A stretch of 64,000 nucleotides of DNA, taken from assembly GCA_900548385.1 (NCBI GenBank), contig URKJ01000011.1, positions 45,913 to 109,912 on the forward strand, given 5' to 3'. This document shows positions 52,050-61,474 of this stretch, piece after piece (the stretch's first letter is position 1; the number at the start of each line of letters is the position of its first letter). A program made the position numbers and the translations under genes. This stretch comes from an uncultured bacterium. GTDB lineage: Bacteria > Verrucomicrobiota > Lentisphaeria > Victivallales > UBA1829. The notes beneath the pieces were generated by a model. It ran no database searches and had not been told where the DNA came from. It saw only the letters and a program-made list of their open reading frames with translations.

Positions 52050-55000
52050 TTCCGGTCTCTTTCCGCGAGTTTGACAAGTTCCGGCAGATCCACGGTCACT
52101 TTTCCGTAATCATAGAAATGATAGGCGCAGACCATCAGACTTGTGATCGAACATCCCTGAGGAACTTCGAAATCATAGGTCACCTTTTCGGTTTTTCCGG
52201 GACCATCGGGGAACGAGAACCGTTTTTCCCATTTTGTGTATTTTCCTTTGGCATCGCTGCCCGAGGCGCGAATGCAGAGCCAGTCCTCCATTCCGCCTTT
52301 GCCTTTCCGCATATTTTCACTGCGGATGGTTGTGGTCATCCGGTATTTTCCGCTTCCGCCCCTGAAGGGAACGGCAAAATGTCCCCAGTCCACGCCTCCC
52401 TGGAATTCGATTGCGGTCCCGGCATTGATCCCGGGAAGAAGGCGCGTGTTGCTTTGGAAGATCAGATCGAACCACCAGCCGGGAATCTTCATCGCGGTCA
52501 GCAGGGGAATGCGCTTGTTTTTGCCGCTGACATGCATTCCGAAATACCGTCCGTGATCCGGTTCAACGGTCCGGAAAGAAACTCCCTTCGTCTCCCGGAT
52601 CCCGGAAGACGAATAGATTCTGGAATAAGGAGTCCACTTTGCGTTATTGCCAACGGGGAGCGGAGTTTCGATTGTTTTTCCCGATTCATTTTTCTCCTGC
52701 AGAAAATAGCGATAGCGCATGTCGCCGTTTTCTATGGCGCTCTGCAAAGTCTGCTGAAGCGTATCCTGAGAAAACTCGTATTCCGTCCGGACCCAGAACG
52801 GCGGCATGATCACGCCCCAGTAGGTTCCGTCGCGGAGCAGTGAAAGGAAGCGGAGTTTCAGTACGCCGTTTTCCATGTAAAGACGGCTGCCTGTCTCAAC
52901 ATCCTGACGGGAAGTCAGAAACCGTTTGGATGTTTTCGTGTAGTAATCGGCTTTTCCCTGATTGGAATAGGCATGCTGTTCCGAAACCGCGGGGAGTTTT
53001 TTCCCGGCAAAGGTCAGTTCTTTCATCATTCCGCCCGTGCGGAAGATTTTCGCAGTGTAGTTCGGCGTGCTGAATTTCCAGTACAGACTCTGATGATCCA
53101 GCGTGATCCCTTTCGGCAGTACGGCAGTTTCAGTAGATTTCACAGCCGCATCGGAGACAACGAGTTTCAGTTTCCGTGCCGGATGGGTCCCGACCAGAGA
53201 AAGCGGTCCCGGACTGCACTGCCAAGCGGCCAGATGAAGCATGGCGCCTGCAGGTCCGCGACTGATCAGCTGGAAAGAGTCATGATCCGGAGAAAGCGGA
53301 TTTTCCCAGCGGATCGCCGTACCGGTCCTGTTTTCCGCATAAAACCGAAATTCCGGGGAAGCAGGAGAAAGCGGACGCAGTTCGCTGTCCCACAGCAGGG
53401 GACCGTAGAGAACGCGGCGGTGCGTATTGGTATAAATACCGCCGGCGGAGGGATCCGCCTGTTCCTTCAGATAAATATCGTCCAGACGGCCGGAGATCCC
53501 GTCGATCTGATAACGGTCCGCATTGGGCAGAGCAAAGAGAAAACCGCTTCGGCAGGCAGGATCCGCTTTGGACATTTCCGATTCAAAAAGGAGACTTTTC
53601 CCGTCATAAGTGTAACGCAGAACAGCATCCGGCAGTACGGCTGTCACGCAAACGTCAGCATTTCTGCGGTCGATTTTGATTTTTGCGGGAGTCTGCGGAA
53701 TTGCTTTGTCTCCTGCGCGATACATGGGACCGAAGTGAGAGCCGAATTTCTTCAGAAGTCCGGTTCCGCGATCAATGACAAGACTTCCGATCCTGATTTC
53801 CTCTTTTGTTTCCGTTACGGCAGATTTTTCAGATTGTTTTGCCTGCAGTTTCAGGGAATCATCGGGAAATGCGGGATATGGATCCGATTTTTTCCGGAAA
53901 ACAGGCAGACAGCTTCCGAAAGGCTCCATGCTCAGCGTAAGATGTTTCAGCTCTTTCCGTGTTCCCTGCGCAAGCGTTTTCCCGGTAAGGGCGTCGCGGC
54001 AGATCAGGGGTTCGTTTTCCGCAAAAGGAAGCACAGTTTCCGGAAGATGGATTTCCACCGTGCGCTTTTCAGGGTAAAAACTGACGATCCCGACGCTGCT
54101 TTTTCCCGGCAAGACGCGGGCAATGGTCATCATCTGCGGAGAACTCTTTACGCCGGAATAATCCACTTGCCCCTCTGTCAGTTCCGGAAGCGTGGCGCGG
54201 AGCTTCAGCCATTTGCGTATCCAGACCCCATGTCCCGCGCCGTCGCCGTAAAGACTCATCGGGATGCCGTGAACCAGATGCAGGACACTGCGCGCCGCAC
54301 AGGCAGCCTTGTCGCCTGCATACAGTTCAATGGGCATGCAATAACCATGCAGCTCCATAAAACGGAGACGAAGCGATCCCGGAGGATCGGTCAGATATTC
54401 CTCATCCAGCCAGCGCATGAAACGGGAAGTGAACTCTTCGGGCGTGAATCTGTGAAACTGAAAACGGAACTGGCGGAAATAAAAGTCCCAGATAAAATCG
54501 GAAACAGGGATGCTTGCCAGCCACTCCGTCTCCGAGGCTGCAATCCCGTCGCGGACCGCTTTGCGCGTCTCCCTGCGAATCATTTCCATCAGCAGAGCGG
54601 GACCCTGACGGCTGTTGCAGCTTGCCTTGTCGTATTCGATGCCGCGGATCTTTCCGCCGGTTTTCGCGATCTCACTGTAAAACCACTTCGCATCCACATT
54701 GGAGGAAGGTTTGGCGGGAAATCCCTCGCGCCGCCAGCTAAACCCGGTGTTTCCTCCGGTATCGACCCGGAACCCGTCCACACCGGTCTGTTTCAGATCG
54801 AATTCAACAACTTTACGCATATATTCGCGCCAGTAAGGAGAACTGTAGTCAAACGACTCGCCGCTGCGGAAATCGCCGTTTTCATTGACGATCAGCGCCT
54901 CGGGCGGCAGATTGCGCGTTTTCGCCCAGAGCGGACGGCCGCCGTGAGGAGTCGTATCCAGAAGGACACGAATGTTTTCCCTGTGGGCGGCATCGGTAAA

Positions 55001-56551
55001 ACGGTGATACTCTTCCCAGGTCCCGGAGTCGGCGCGCATTCTGTAAAAATCCTGAACGCCATACATCATGGCGACCTCCACCGGCTGGATCCAGAACAGA
55101 TTGAAACCCAGCGACTTAAGATACGGAAGTGCGTGTTTTTCCGCCCCGGAGCCCCCGCAGACATTGCCCTGAATCGGATTGACCGCCAGCGTGTACATCG
55201 CGCTTTTTTTCACCCATGCGGGGCGGTCCGCCGGCGGCAGATAGTTGTATTTCGTGTACCACTGGTGCGGAATACTCCGCAGAGCCTTTTCCAGAGGCTG
55301 TGCGGAAACGTGCAGATACTGCGGTCCGAAGTGCATGGTTTTTCCGGGCAGAGACCAGCCCGCGGCGGCGGTGTAAAGTCCGGCGGTCATTGCAGTGGGA
55401 TAGCCTCGCAGAGAATGACGGCATGCTTCATGCCGGGTATCGGAAATGATGGTGAGCGTCCGGTTTGGTTCCAGTTCATAGAAGGCGAAAGGGCAGTCGA
55501 AAACACTGTTGGTGAAGAATCTGGCCGGCATATCTTTCAAAGCGCTTTCGGTTATTCCCGTCTGTTCAGCATTTTCAAACATCGTGTAGTGGCCGATGGT
55601 GCTACCGAAAAAACTGCGGGGCAGCAGAAATCTGCCCTTGCGCGGAAGCTGAAAAGAGTAATTGACGCTGGAGACTTTGCCGATGCGGTCCCCCCGATTG
55701 GTCAGTTCCATGCGTTTTTCAAGATATTCTCCGAATGTGACAATATCGCGGATATCGTAATCTCCCTGTCTTACGGTAAGAACAAGTTTTCCTTTGGAGG
55801 CATCCCACTCGCTTTTCAGCAGACGGGGAGTTCCTCCGGGATTCAGACTGTTGAAGGTGACGCTGACTGCGCCAGAAGGAAAATCGGAAAGGTTCTTCCC
55901 GTTATGCCTCAGGGTACGCCATGCTCCTGTGTTGCCGTCCACGATCAGTTCCCAGCTGCCTGCCTTGAAACTTTTCGGAGGAAGCGCCGCGGAAGAAAGT
56001 TCCAGTTTCCCCTGCCGGGCGGAAACCGTCAGAATGACGGGAACCCCCTTCGTCACTTTAAGTGTCTGGCTGACGGAGCCGCCGTTCCATGCGGAAACAC
56101 CGGATCCGGGCAGAAGACGCGCACCGGAAAGGGCCCAGTCAAAGACCGTGCCGTTTTTACCGCGGCGGACAAAATCCCCGTTGCGGATCTCCGTACCTTC
56201 GGCGCTTATTTTCAGATAATCGACCCATGCCTTGTCCTGTTCCGCCATTTTGTAGCGTTTGACATAACAGCCGTTGAGGATCAGACGCACATGACCGCTT
56301 TTCTCCGGAATGAATCCGGCTTTCAGGGAAACGGTCTCTTTTTCCTTGAAATCTTTCTTCTGAATGAAAAGACGGCATTTCCGGTCCGCGGGCGCGCCCC
56401 ACGTCGTGTTGAGAACGATCATCTCGTAACCGGGGGCCGCTTTCAGAGGGACCTTTTCTTTGGCACCGTCCACATCAATCCGCAGTCCCCAGTCGGCGCG
56501 GAGCGGCAGCAGGAAAGAATAGAAGAGAAGCAGAACAGAGAATAAACGCAT
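52046..56551 (-). CDS. Giant secreted GH13-like protein
   Basis: 1501 residues with a signal peptide (LFSVLLLFYSFLLPLRA). An N-terminal beta-rich region of about 440 residues is followed by an alpha-amylase-like barrel (about 455-800): YLKSLGFNLFWIQPVEVAM, region I VLLDTTPHGG, region II GVDGFRVDTGG with probable nucleophile Asp597, region III IRGIEYDK with probable acid/base Glu639, and HGIPMSLYGDGAGHGVWIRKW. Region I lacks the usual NH pair. A beta domain and about 550 further residues of beta-rich sequence follow, ending in a possible CBM. Neighbours are a prepilin-like gene 15 nt upstream and the CBM9-like gene overlapping downstream. Not assignable to a GH13 subfamily by eye. Confidence 0.7.
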   Translation of the reverse strand: MRLFSVLLLFYSFLLPLRADWGLRIDVDGAKEKVPLKAAPGYEMIVLNTTWGAPADRKCRLFIQKKDFKEKETVSLKAGFIPEKSGHVRLILNGCYVKRYKMAEQDKAWVDYLKISAEGTEIRNGDFVRRGKNGTVFDWALSGARLLPGSGVSAWNGGSVSQTLKVTKGVPVILTVSARQGKLELSSAALPPKSFKAGSWELIVDGNTGAWRTLRHNGKNLSDFPSGAVSVTFNSLNPGGTPRLLKSEWDASKGKLVLTVRQGDYDIRDIVTFGEYLEKRMELTNRGDRIGKVSSVNYSFQLPRKGRFLLPRSFFGSTIGHYTMFENAEQTGITESALKDMPARFFTNSVFDCPFAFYELEPNRTLTIISDTRHEACRHSLRGYPTAMTAGLYTAAAGWSLPGKTMHFGPQYLHVSAQPLEKALRSIPHQWYTKYNYLPPADRPAWVKKSAMYTLAVNPIQGNVCGGSGAEKHALPYLKSLGFNLFWIQPVEVAMMYGVQDFYRMRADSGTWEEYHRFTDAAHRENIRVLLDTTPHGGRPLWAKTRNLPPEALIVNENGDFRSGESFDYSSPYWREYMRKVVEFDLKQTGVDGFRVDTGGNTGFSWRREGFPAKPSSNVDAKWFYSEIAKTGGKIRGIEYDKASCNSRQGPALLMEMIRRETRKAVRDGIAASETEWLASIPVSDFIWDFYFRQFRFQFHRFTPEEFTSRFMRWLDEEYLTDPPGSLRLRFMELHGYCMPIELYAGDKAACAARSVLHLVHGIPMSLYGDGAGHGVWIRKWLKLRATLPELTEGQVDYSGVKSSPQMMTIARVLPGKSSVGIVSFYPEKRTVEIHLPETVLPFAENEPLICRDALTGKTLAQGTRKELKHLTLSMEPFGSCLPVFRKKSDPYPAFPDDSLKLQAKQSEKSAVTETKEEIRIGSLVIDRGTGLLKKFGSHFGPMYRAGDKAIPQTPAKIKIDRRNADVCVTAVLPDAVLRYTYDGKSLLFESEMSKADPACRSGFLFALPNADRYQIDGISGRLDDIYLKEQADPSAGGIYTNTHRRVLYGPLLWDSELRPLSPASPEFRFYAENRTGTAIRWENPLSPDHDSFQLISRGPAGAMLHLAAWQCSPGPLSLVGTHPARKLKLVVSDAAVKSTETAVLPKGITLDHQSLYWKFSTPNYTAKIFRTGGMMKELTFAGKKLPAVSEQHAYSNQGKADYYTKTSKRFLTSRQDVETGSRLYMENGVLKLRFLSLLRDGTYWGVIMPPFWVRTEYEFSQDTLQQTLQSAIENGDMRYRYFLQEKNESGKTIETPLPVGNNAKWTPYSRIYSSSGIRETKGVSFRTVEPDHGRYFGMHVSGKNKRIPLLTAMKIPGWWFDLIFQSNTRLLPGINAGTAIEFQGGVDWGHFAVPFRGGSGKYRMTTTIRSENMRKGKGGMEDWLCIRASGSDAKGKYTKWEKRFSFPDGPGKTEKVTYDFEVPQGCSITSLMVCAYHFYDYGKVTVDLPELVKLAERDRK

Positions 56552-56566
56552 GATGAAAAGATCTCC

Positions 56567-57361
56567 TTATTTCGTATCTTTTTTGTAGCGCCAGAGCGCA
56601 TCGGTCCGTCCGTTGGGAGCGGCTTCAAGTTCCGTCGTTTTATAGTAAGAAAAGTGCATATCGGCATGAAGCATATTGATTCCCATACTGTGCCGGTTGC
56701 CGATTGGGGGATTGGCTGAGTCAAGAGAATAAGTACTGTTTCCTTTCAGCGTATGCAGTCCGGCCGTGTGATTGGCGGAACCGATCCAGTCCGTGGTATC
56801 GCCGAGGAACACTTTCTGCGACGGGGCCTTGATGTCGGTCAGCCGGGTCGCCGTCGGGGATGCGGCCTGATAGTAGTCGTTCATATAAGCGTTCCATCCG
56901 TATCCGATGGCAAGACGCGTTTCGATCGTCACATTCTGGTTGAGTCTGCTTAAAACGGTCGCTGCATCAAATATCGGACAGCGAAATGCCCCGGTATAGA
57001 GGGATTTATTGTAATAATCTGTTTCATTCTTCAGTTTGACTCCGACGTAGGGACTGATCATCATGCTCCACCACCCGGGAAGAGGCTGGGAGAGAGAACC
57101 GTTTTTCCCTCTTGAGGGACCGGGATAATCCGCGTTGTCGTTTGCATACTGCGTGGTTCCGAGCCCCAGCTGTTTCAGATTGGACGTGCAGGAAATCTGC
57201 CGTGCTTTGCTGCGTGCACTATTCAAAGCAGGCAGAAGCATCCCAGCAAGTATGGCAATTACAGCCACCGTTACGAGAAGTTCTATAAGGGTGAATTTCC
57301 ATTGAGCTGAATGCACATGCACGAAGTTCGATAATATTTTTTCCAGTTTTACCATTTTCAT
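56567..57361 (-). CDS. Prepilin-type N-terminal domain protein with long leader
   Basis: 264 residues from the start at 57361 (MKMVKLEKIL), supported by AAAGGAG 6 nt upstream. The leader before the cleavage site is unusually long (about 22 residues, ending SAQWK), followed by FTLIELLVTVAVIAILAGML with Glu at +5. SARSKARQISCTSNLKQLGLG follows the helix. Near the C-terminus HSMGINMLHADMHFSY replaces the H-x9-DG motif. It heads the operon with the GH13-like, CBM9-like and GH78-like genes. Confidence 0.87.
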   Translation of the reverse strand: MKMVKLEKILSNFVHVHSAQWKFTLIELLVTVAVIAILAGMLLPALNSARSKARQISCTSNLKQLGLGTTQYANDNADYPGPSRGKNGSLSQPLPGWWSMMISPYVGVKLKNETDYYNKSLYTGAFRCPIFDAATVLSRLNQNVTIETRLAIGYGWNAYMNDYYQAASPTATRLTDIKAPSQKVFLGDTTDWIGSANHTAGLHTLKGNSTYSLDSANPPIGNRHSMGINMLHADMHFSYYKTTELEAAPNGRTDALWRYKKDTK

Positions 57362-57395
57362 TGTAAACTCCTTTCTCAAGTTTTCCATTGAGTAA

Positions 57396-57421
57396 ATCTG
57401 CATTTGAATGTTTTTGCAGAT
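57396..57421. promoter_or_regulatory. Inverted repeat ATCTGCA-N12-TGCAGAT
   Basis: Perfect 7-bp arms lie 35 nt upstream of the prepilin start in a 132-nt AT-rich gap. No clear promoter pair was found nearby, so the role as operator is only suggested by position. Confidence 0.35.
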
Positions 57422-57493
57422 CCACGTTTTTTTGTCGTACGGTATTTTTTGAAAAAAATTTTTTGTGTTTATATTCTCCTGTTATTTCGGGGG

Positions 57494-59887
57494 TCATTCT
57501 CCTATTTTTTCTGCATCGAAAGAGTGATCAAGTGCAGCAATTTGCGGAAGCCATTTTTCAAAATAAACGCGGAATGGCAGTGGAGCCGTTCCGGAAACAT
57601 AATGATTGCATCCGGTATGTTCCTGCGCGGAGCTGTTCCACTTCAGCAGAATCAAAGTCGCACGGTCCGGCAGAGGCAACTCTCCAAAACGCGCATTGCT
57701 GTTCGGTGCGGCGTGAAAAGCGAATTTATACGTTCGGCAGAAATCCGGTAGAATAATTTCCGCCGTTCCATCAATTACCGATCCGGTATCGTTTGCGGCG
57801 ATCAGTGGAATTTTCCCATTTTCGGGTTCCGCACAGAGTAACAGGAATGGCCGGTTGCTGCGCCGCATATAATAGAATACCAATTTTCGGTGCAGTTCAT
57901 AGTCAACCCAGGCATCGGAGATGGTTTGCGGCCAGGAATCCACCATATTCCAGATCAGAATGCCGGTTTTGTCCCATTTTCTCTGGCGGTAGAATTCCAT
58001 CAGGAACTTATCGGATTCAGCCTGAACAATTTGCGATGCCTTGATGAACGTTTCAACATCCATCGGGATCTCATCAAAAAAGCGTTCCACCTGCGCGAAC
58101 ATCTGCGCGACGCGAAAATAGGTTCCTTTCTGGAAATGGAACGATTCGGTCGCGTGATAGTTCCATTCCGGATTATTGACCGCCGGCCACACATGTCCGG
58201 GCGAGAGATATTTCTTCAACAGAGAAAGATTGCTTACGCCGGGAAAACCAGCTTCGGAGGCAAAGACTGTACGGTTCCGGGTATAGTAGAACTCCGATTT
58301 ACAGTAATCGCGCGGACCCCAGATGTGCGCTTCCGGCGCAATGTAGTGCTTTTCATATCCATCTTTGCATGTCATGACTCTTTGAGCGCATTCTCCCGTA
58401 AGATATGGGCTGCTCGGCAGAAACGGACGAAATGGATCAATTTTCCTGAGCAGATCCGGAAGAACTTTTCTGGTAATCCGGTTGTCATCGGGCGAGAGCC
58501 GCTTTCCGCGCCAACAGACAAAGGCGCATCCTTGATCCGCTTCATTGTCACCGCACCAAAGTACAATGGATGGGTGGGTGCGCAACATTTTGACAGCAAA
58601 GCGCACCTCCTCGGAAATCAATTCTGCAAACTCGTCGTTCTGAGGGTATGCAATGCCGGACATTCCGAGATCCTGCCAAACCATGATGCCGTTCCGGTCG
58701 CAAAAATCATAAAACTCCTCCGGCTCATAGACTCCGCCTCCATGAACACGCACCATATTGCAGTTCGCCTCCTTGAAAAGTTCCAACTTTTTCATCAGAG
58801 TCTTCCGGTCACGACTGTGAAAAATATCCGCCCAGATCCAGTTGCTTCCGCGAACGAAAACCGGAATATCGTTTATTTTGAATAGAAAGCGTCCCGGTTT
58901 CTCCGACAGATTGAGATCGGTTCGTTCCAGCTCAACCATGCGGATTCCGTGCTTGACGGTTTTACTTGCAACAAGTTTCCCGTAATGGAACACCTCCAGA
59001 GTCACATCATAAAGCGGCTGTTCGCCGAGCCCGGCGGGATACCAGAGTTTCGGCGATTGAATTTCGATCCACGGGATCTCAATATAACCGAAAGTCAGTT
59101 CACGGGAGAATTCTGTTTTCTCATGCGTAATTGAGTCCCCGCATACACATCGCACATGCACAGTATATCCATCGTAGGAGTAACCGGGAATATCAAGGAA
59201 TGCTTCCACAAAGAGCCGGGCGACACCATCATCACGAATGCTATGCGTATAGACATAAAAATCCCGGATTTCATGCTTGTCTTTGCGCCGGATTGAGACA
59301 GACCGCCAAAGCCCGGCGGAGAGAACACGCGGACAAATATCCGTACCGAACGCATGATATGGTTTCCGGATATACACGCTTTCAAATTTCGCGGAATAAC
59401 CGTAACAGCCGTCATAATCTTTGTTGCGAACCATATTCAGCGGAGCGGCGATCCGGACTGTCAGCACATTTTCCTGCGGAGATTGTTTCAACGCCTTTGT
59501 CACATCGAATTTATAACGGATTTTTGCATTGCGGGTTCTGCCAAGTTCAATGCCGTTGAGCCAAACGGTGCCGAAACAGTCAATCCCGTCGAAAATCAAT
59601 TCGAACGATCCATCTGCCGGCAGTTCTTCCATGCTGAATTTTCTTGTATACCACCACTGATAACACTCGTATTTTTGCAACGCTTTTATGTTAAGACCTT
59701 TCATCAGCTCATTTTCCGGTGGAATTTCACCGGCACGGCCGAGATCGAATTCCACATTTCCGGGAACCTGCGCTGGAATTCTGGAGCAGTTCCAGTTCTG
59801 CAATTCCTCCGGAGACTGCGGCATCCCGCTGCACTCCGGGAAATAGGCAAGTTCCCATTCTCCGTCAAGAGTAAAAGACGAATTCAT
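57494..59887 (-). CDS. GH2 beta-mannosidase-like glycoside hydrolase
   Basis: 797 residues from the start at 59887 (MNSSFTLDGEWE), with GGGAGGG 7 nt upstream; no signal peptide. GH2 layout: N-terminal jelly roll (IDCFGTVWLNGIELGRTRN, GLWRSVSI), Ig-like domain, and TIM barrel with FVRGSNWIWAD, NMVRVHGGGVYEPEEFYDFCDRNGIMVWQDL, LWCGDNEADQ with acid/base Glu449, and FASEAGFPG with nucleophile Glu545. RGSNWIPAD-like and VWQDF-like blocks favour beta-mannosidase over beta-galactosidase. Last gene of an operon with mannonate/KDG enzymes; the start overlaps the lactonase gene by 4 nt. Confidence 0.87.
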   Translation of the reverse strand: MNSSFTLDGEWELAYFPECSGMPQSPEELQNWNCSRIPAQVPGNVEFDLGRAGEIPPENELMKGLNIKALQKYECYQWWYTRKFSMEELPADGSFELIFDGIDCFGTVWLNGIELGRTRNAKIRYKFDVTKALKQSPQENVLTVRIAAPLNMVRNKDYDGCYGYSAKFESVYIRKPYHAFGTDICPRVLSAGLWRSVSIRRKDKHEIRDFYVYTHSIRDDGVARLFVEAFLDIPGYSYDGYTVHVRCVCGDSITHEKTEFSRELTFGYIEIPWIEIQSPKLWYPAGLGEQPLYDVTLEVFHYGKLVASKTVKHGIRMVELERTDLNLSEKPGRFLFKINDIPVFVRGSNWIWADIFHSRDRKTLMKKLELFKEANCNMVRVHGGGVYEPEEFYDFCDRNGIMVWQDLGMSGIAYPQNDEFAELISEEVRFAVKMLRTHPSIVLWCGDNEADQGCAFVCWRGKRLSPDDNRITRKVLPDLLRKIDPFRPFLPSSPYLTGECAQRVMTCKDGYEKHYIAPEAHIWGPRDYCKSEFYYTRNRTVFASEAGFPGVSNLSLLKKYLSPGHVWPAVNNPEWNYHATESFHFQKGTYFRVAQMFAQVERFFDEIPMDVETFIKASQIVQAESDKFLMEFYRQRKWDKTGILIWNMVDSWPQTISDAWVDYELHRKLVFYYMRRSNRPFLLLCAEPENGKIPLIAANDTGSVIDGTAEIILPDFCRTYKFAFHAAPNSNARFGELPLPDRATLILLKWNSSAQEHTGCNHYVSGTAPLPFRVYFEKWLPQIAALDHSFDAEKIGE

Positions 59888-60735
59888 TTTTTTCCCTCCC
59901 TGTGCCGGATCATGAAAATGCTTCCGGCTTGATGATTTTTCCAGGCAGTTTCCTGCCATGGACGATTGCCTGTTGTGATAAACAGATTTTTATTTGCAAA
60001 TTCCACGCTGGTGATTTTCTCAATCGGGAAATGAATCTCCTGTTTTTGTTTCCCAGTGGAATCAAGTATTGCCAGACGTCCGCCATTCCAGAATGCAATT
60101 ACCACATCCCCGGTATCGGGATTGACGGTCAATCCGTCAGGAGTCCCGTTTTCCTTTGGGAATCTTGCGAAAATGTTCCTGTTTCTCAGCGTTCCCGAGT
60201 ATTCGTTGAAATCAAAGACATAAACCAGATATTCCTCGGAAACTGTAAAATACAACTTCTTCCGGTCCGGAGAAATCCCCATTCCATTCGGCATTCCGTT
60301 GAAACCACCATCCAACTGTTGAAAACTGCACGTTTCCGGAGTGAACTTCCAAAGTTCTCCGGGATGCGGATTCCACGCAACGCCACAGTAAAGATGCCCG
60401 GTTCGGTCTGCCAGCACATCATTGAAACGGGTGTCTCCGTGGTCCGGTAATTCGGCAAAAAGTTCCACTTTCTGCCCGAATGCACCACGCCATACACGGC
60501 ACTTTTCTCCAAAGAGTAACAGATCGCCTTGCAGGAATGCCAACGCTCCCACTTTCCCAATACCGGGTGAAAATGATTCAAACCTCTCCGGTGCGGTATC
60601 CACAGTTTTTCGGTAAATTGTCCCTGCAGGAATATCGACCCAATAAAGTCTTTTCTCCTTCGAATTCCAGCGCGGACCTTCCGCTACTGTACATCGGCAG
60701 GATGCAAAAAGTTCTGGTTTTGCATCAGGGAGCAT
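59884..60735 (-). CDS. SMP-30/gluconolactonase-family sugar lactonase
   Basis: 283 residues, six-bladed beta-propeller family, cytoplasmic. Metal-site regions are visible: AEGPRWNSKEKRLYWVDI (Glu), DTRFNDVLADRTGHLYCG (Asn), GMPNGMGISPDRKKLYFT (Asn) and TPDGLTVNPDTGDVVIAFW (Asp). Hydrolyses an aldono-lactone to the aldonate. It overlaps the SDR gene by 11 nt and GH2 by 4 nt. In this operon the likely substrate is a mannono-lactone, which gives the mannonate used by UxuA (inference from context). Confidence 0.88.
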   Translation of the reverse strand: MLPDAKPELFASCRCTVAEGPRWNSKEKRLYWVDIPAGTIYRKTVDTAPERFESFSPGIGKVGALAFLQGDLLLFGEKCRVWRGAFGQKVELFAELPDHGDTRFNDVLADRTGHLYCGVAWNPHPGELWKFTPETCSFQQLDGGFNGMPNGMGISPDRKKLYFTVSEEYLVYVFDFNEYSGTLRNRNIFARFPKENGTPDGLTVNPDTGDVVIAFWNGGRLAILDSTGKQKQEIHFPIEKITSVEFANKNLFITTGNRPWQETAWKNHQAGSIFMIRHREGKK

Positions 60736-61474
60736 AAGTCTGCCCTCCGTTGATATTGATGGTTTCTCCGGTCATAAAACCATTTTGAACAGCCCAAACC
60801 AAGCCATCAGCAATTTCGTCACAGGAACCCGCACGGCTCAAGGCGATATTTTTACATTCTGACTCGTAACCGTCCTTTCCGATCCGTTTAATCATGTTTT
60901 CCGTGGCGATCATGCCGGGGGCGAGAGTATTGACCGTGATACCATACTTTGCCAACGCGGCGGCGTAGCTCCGGGTCAGACAGTGAACTGCCAGTTTACT
61001 GGTTGAATAGGCTATTGCTTCCAATTCATTCGGGCGATGAGCACGGGCACTGGAAAGATTGACGATTCTGCCATTCCTGTGATGTTCAGCGTATTTGGCA
61101 AACTCGTTGGAACACAGATATGCGCCGCGCAGTCCGATGGACAACACATGGTCCCACCACATTCCATCTGTCTCATCCGGACGGCGCGACATCGGATCTA
61201 CTCTGGCGTTATTCACCAATACATCGACGCCGCCGAATTTCTCCTCCAGCTCCTTGAATAGAGAAATTACAGCATTTTCGTTGGAAATATCACAACGCAT
61301 GGCGATCGCATCGCCTCCGGCTTTACGGATTTTTGCCGCCACAACTTCCGCTTTTTCCGCGCTGTGCGCATAATTGACGATCACTCGAAAGCCGAGCTCC
61401 GCAAGACGACGCGCCATACATGCACCCAATCCCTGGGACGCTCCGGTTATCAAAGCAAGTTTTTTTCTTTCCAT
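60725..61474 (-). CDS. SDR-family sugar dehydrogenase/oxidoreductase
   Basis: 249-residue classical short-chain dehydrogenase: TGASQGLG (residues 10-17), VDVLVNNAR (Arg in place of the usual Gly of NNAG), catalytic Ser141/142, Tyr156 and Lys160 (AYSTSK), and TVNTLAPGMIATE. The Asn-Tyr at the end of the second strand (VIVNYAHSAEK) leaves NAD or NADP preference open. ATG directly abuts the uxuA stop. It could oxidise mannose to the lactone handled by the next gene, or reduce fructuronate to mannonate; the adjoining lactonase favours the first. Confidence 0.82.
   Translation of the reverse strand: MERKKLALITGASQGLGACMARRLAELGFRVIVNYAHSAEKAEVVAAKIRKAGGDAIAMRCDISNENAVISLFKELEEKFGGVDVLVNNARVDPMSRRPDETDGMWWDHVLSIGLRGAYLCSNEFAKYAEHHRNGRIVNLSSARAHRPNELEAIAYSTSKLAVHCLTRSYAAALAKYGITVNTLAPGMIATENMIKRIGKDGYESECKNIALSRAGSCDEIADGLVWAVQNGFMTGETININGGQTYAP

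Noticed and set aside
52973..56545. 1190-codon open frame on the plus strand
   Set aside because: Mirror frame of the GH13-like gene, rich in Arg/His/Gly with no recognisable domain or ribosome site.
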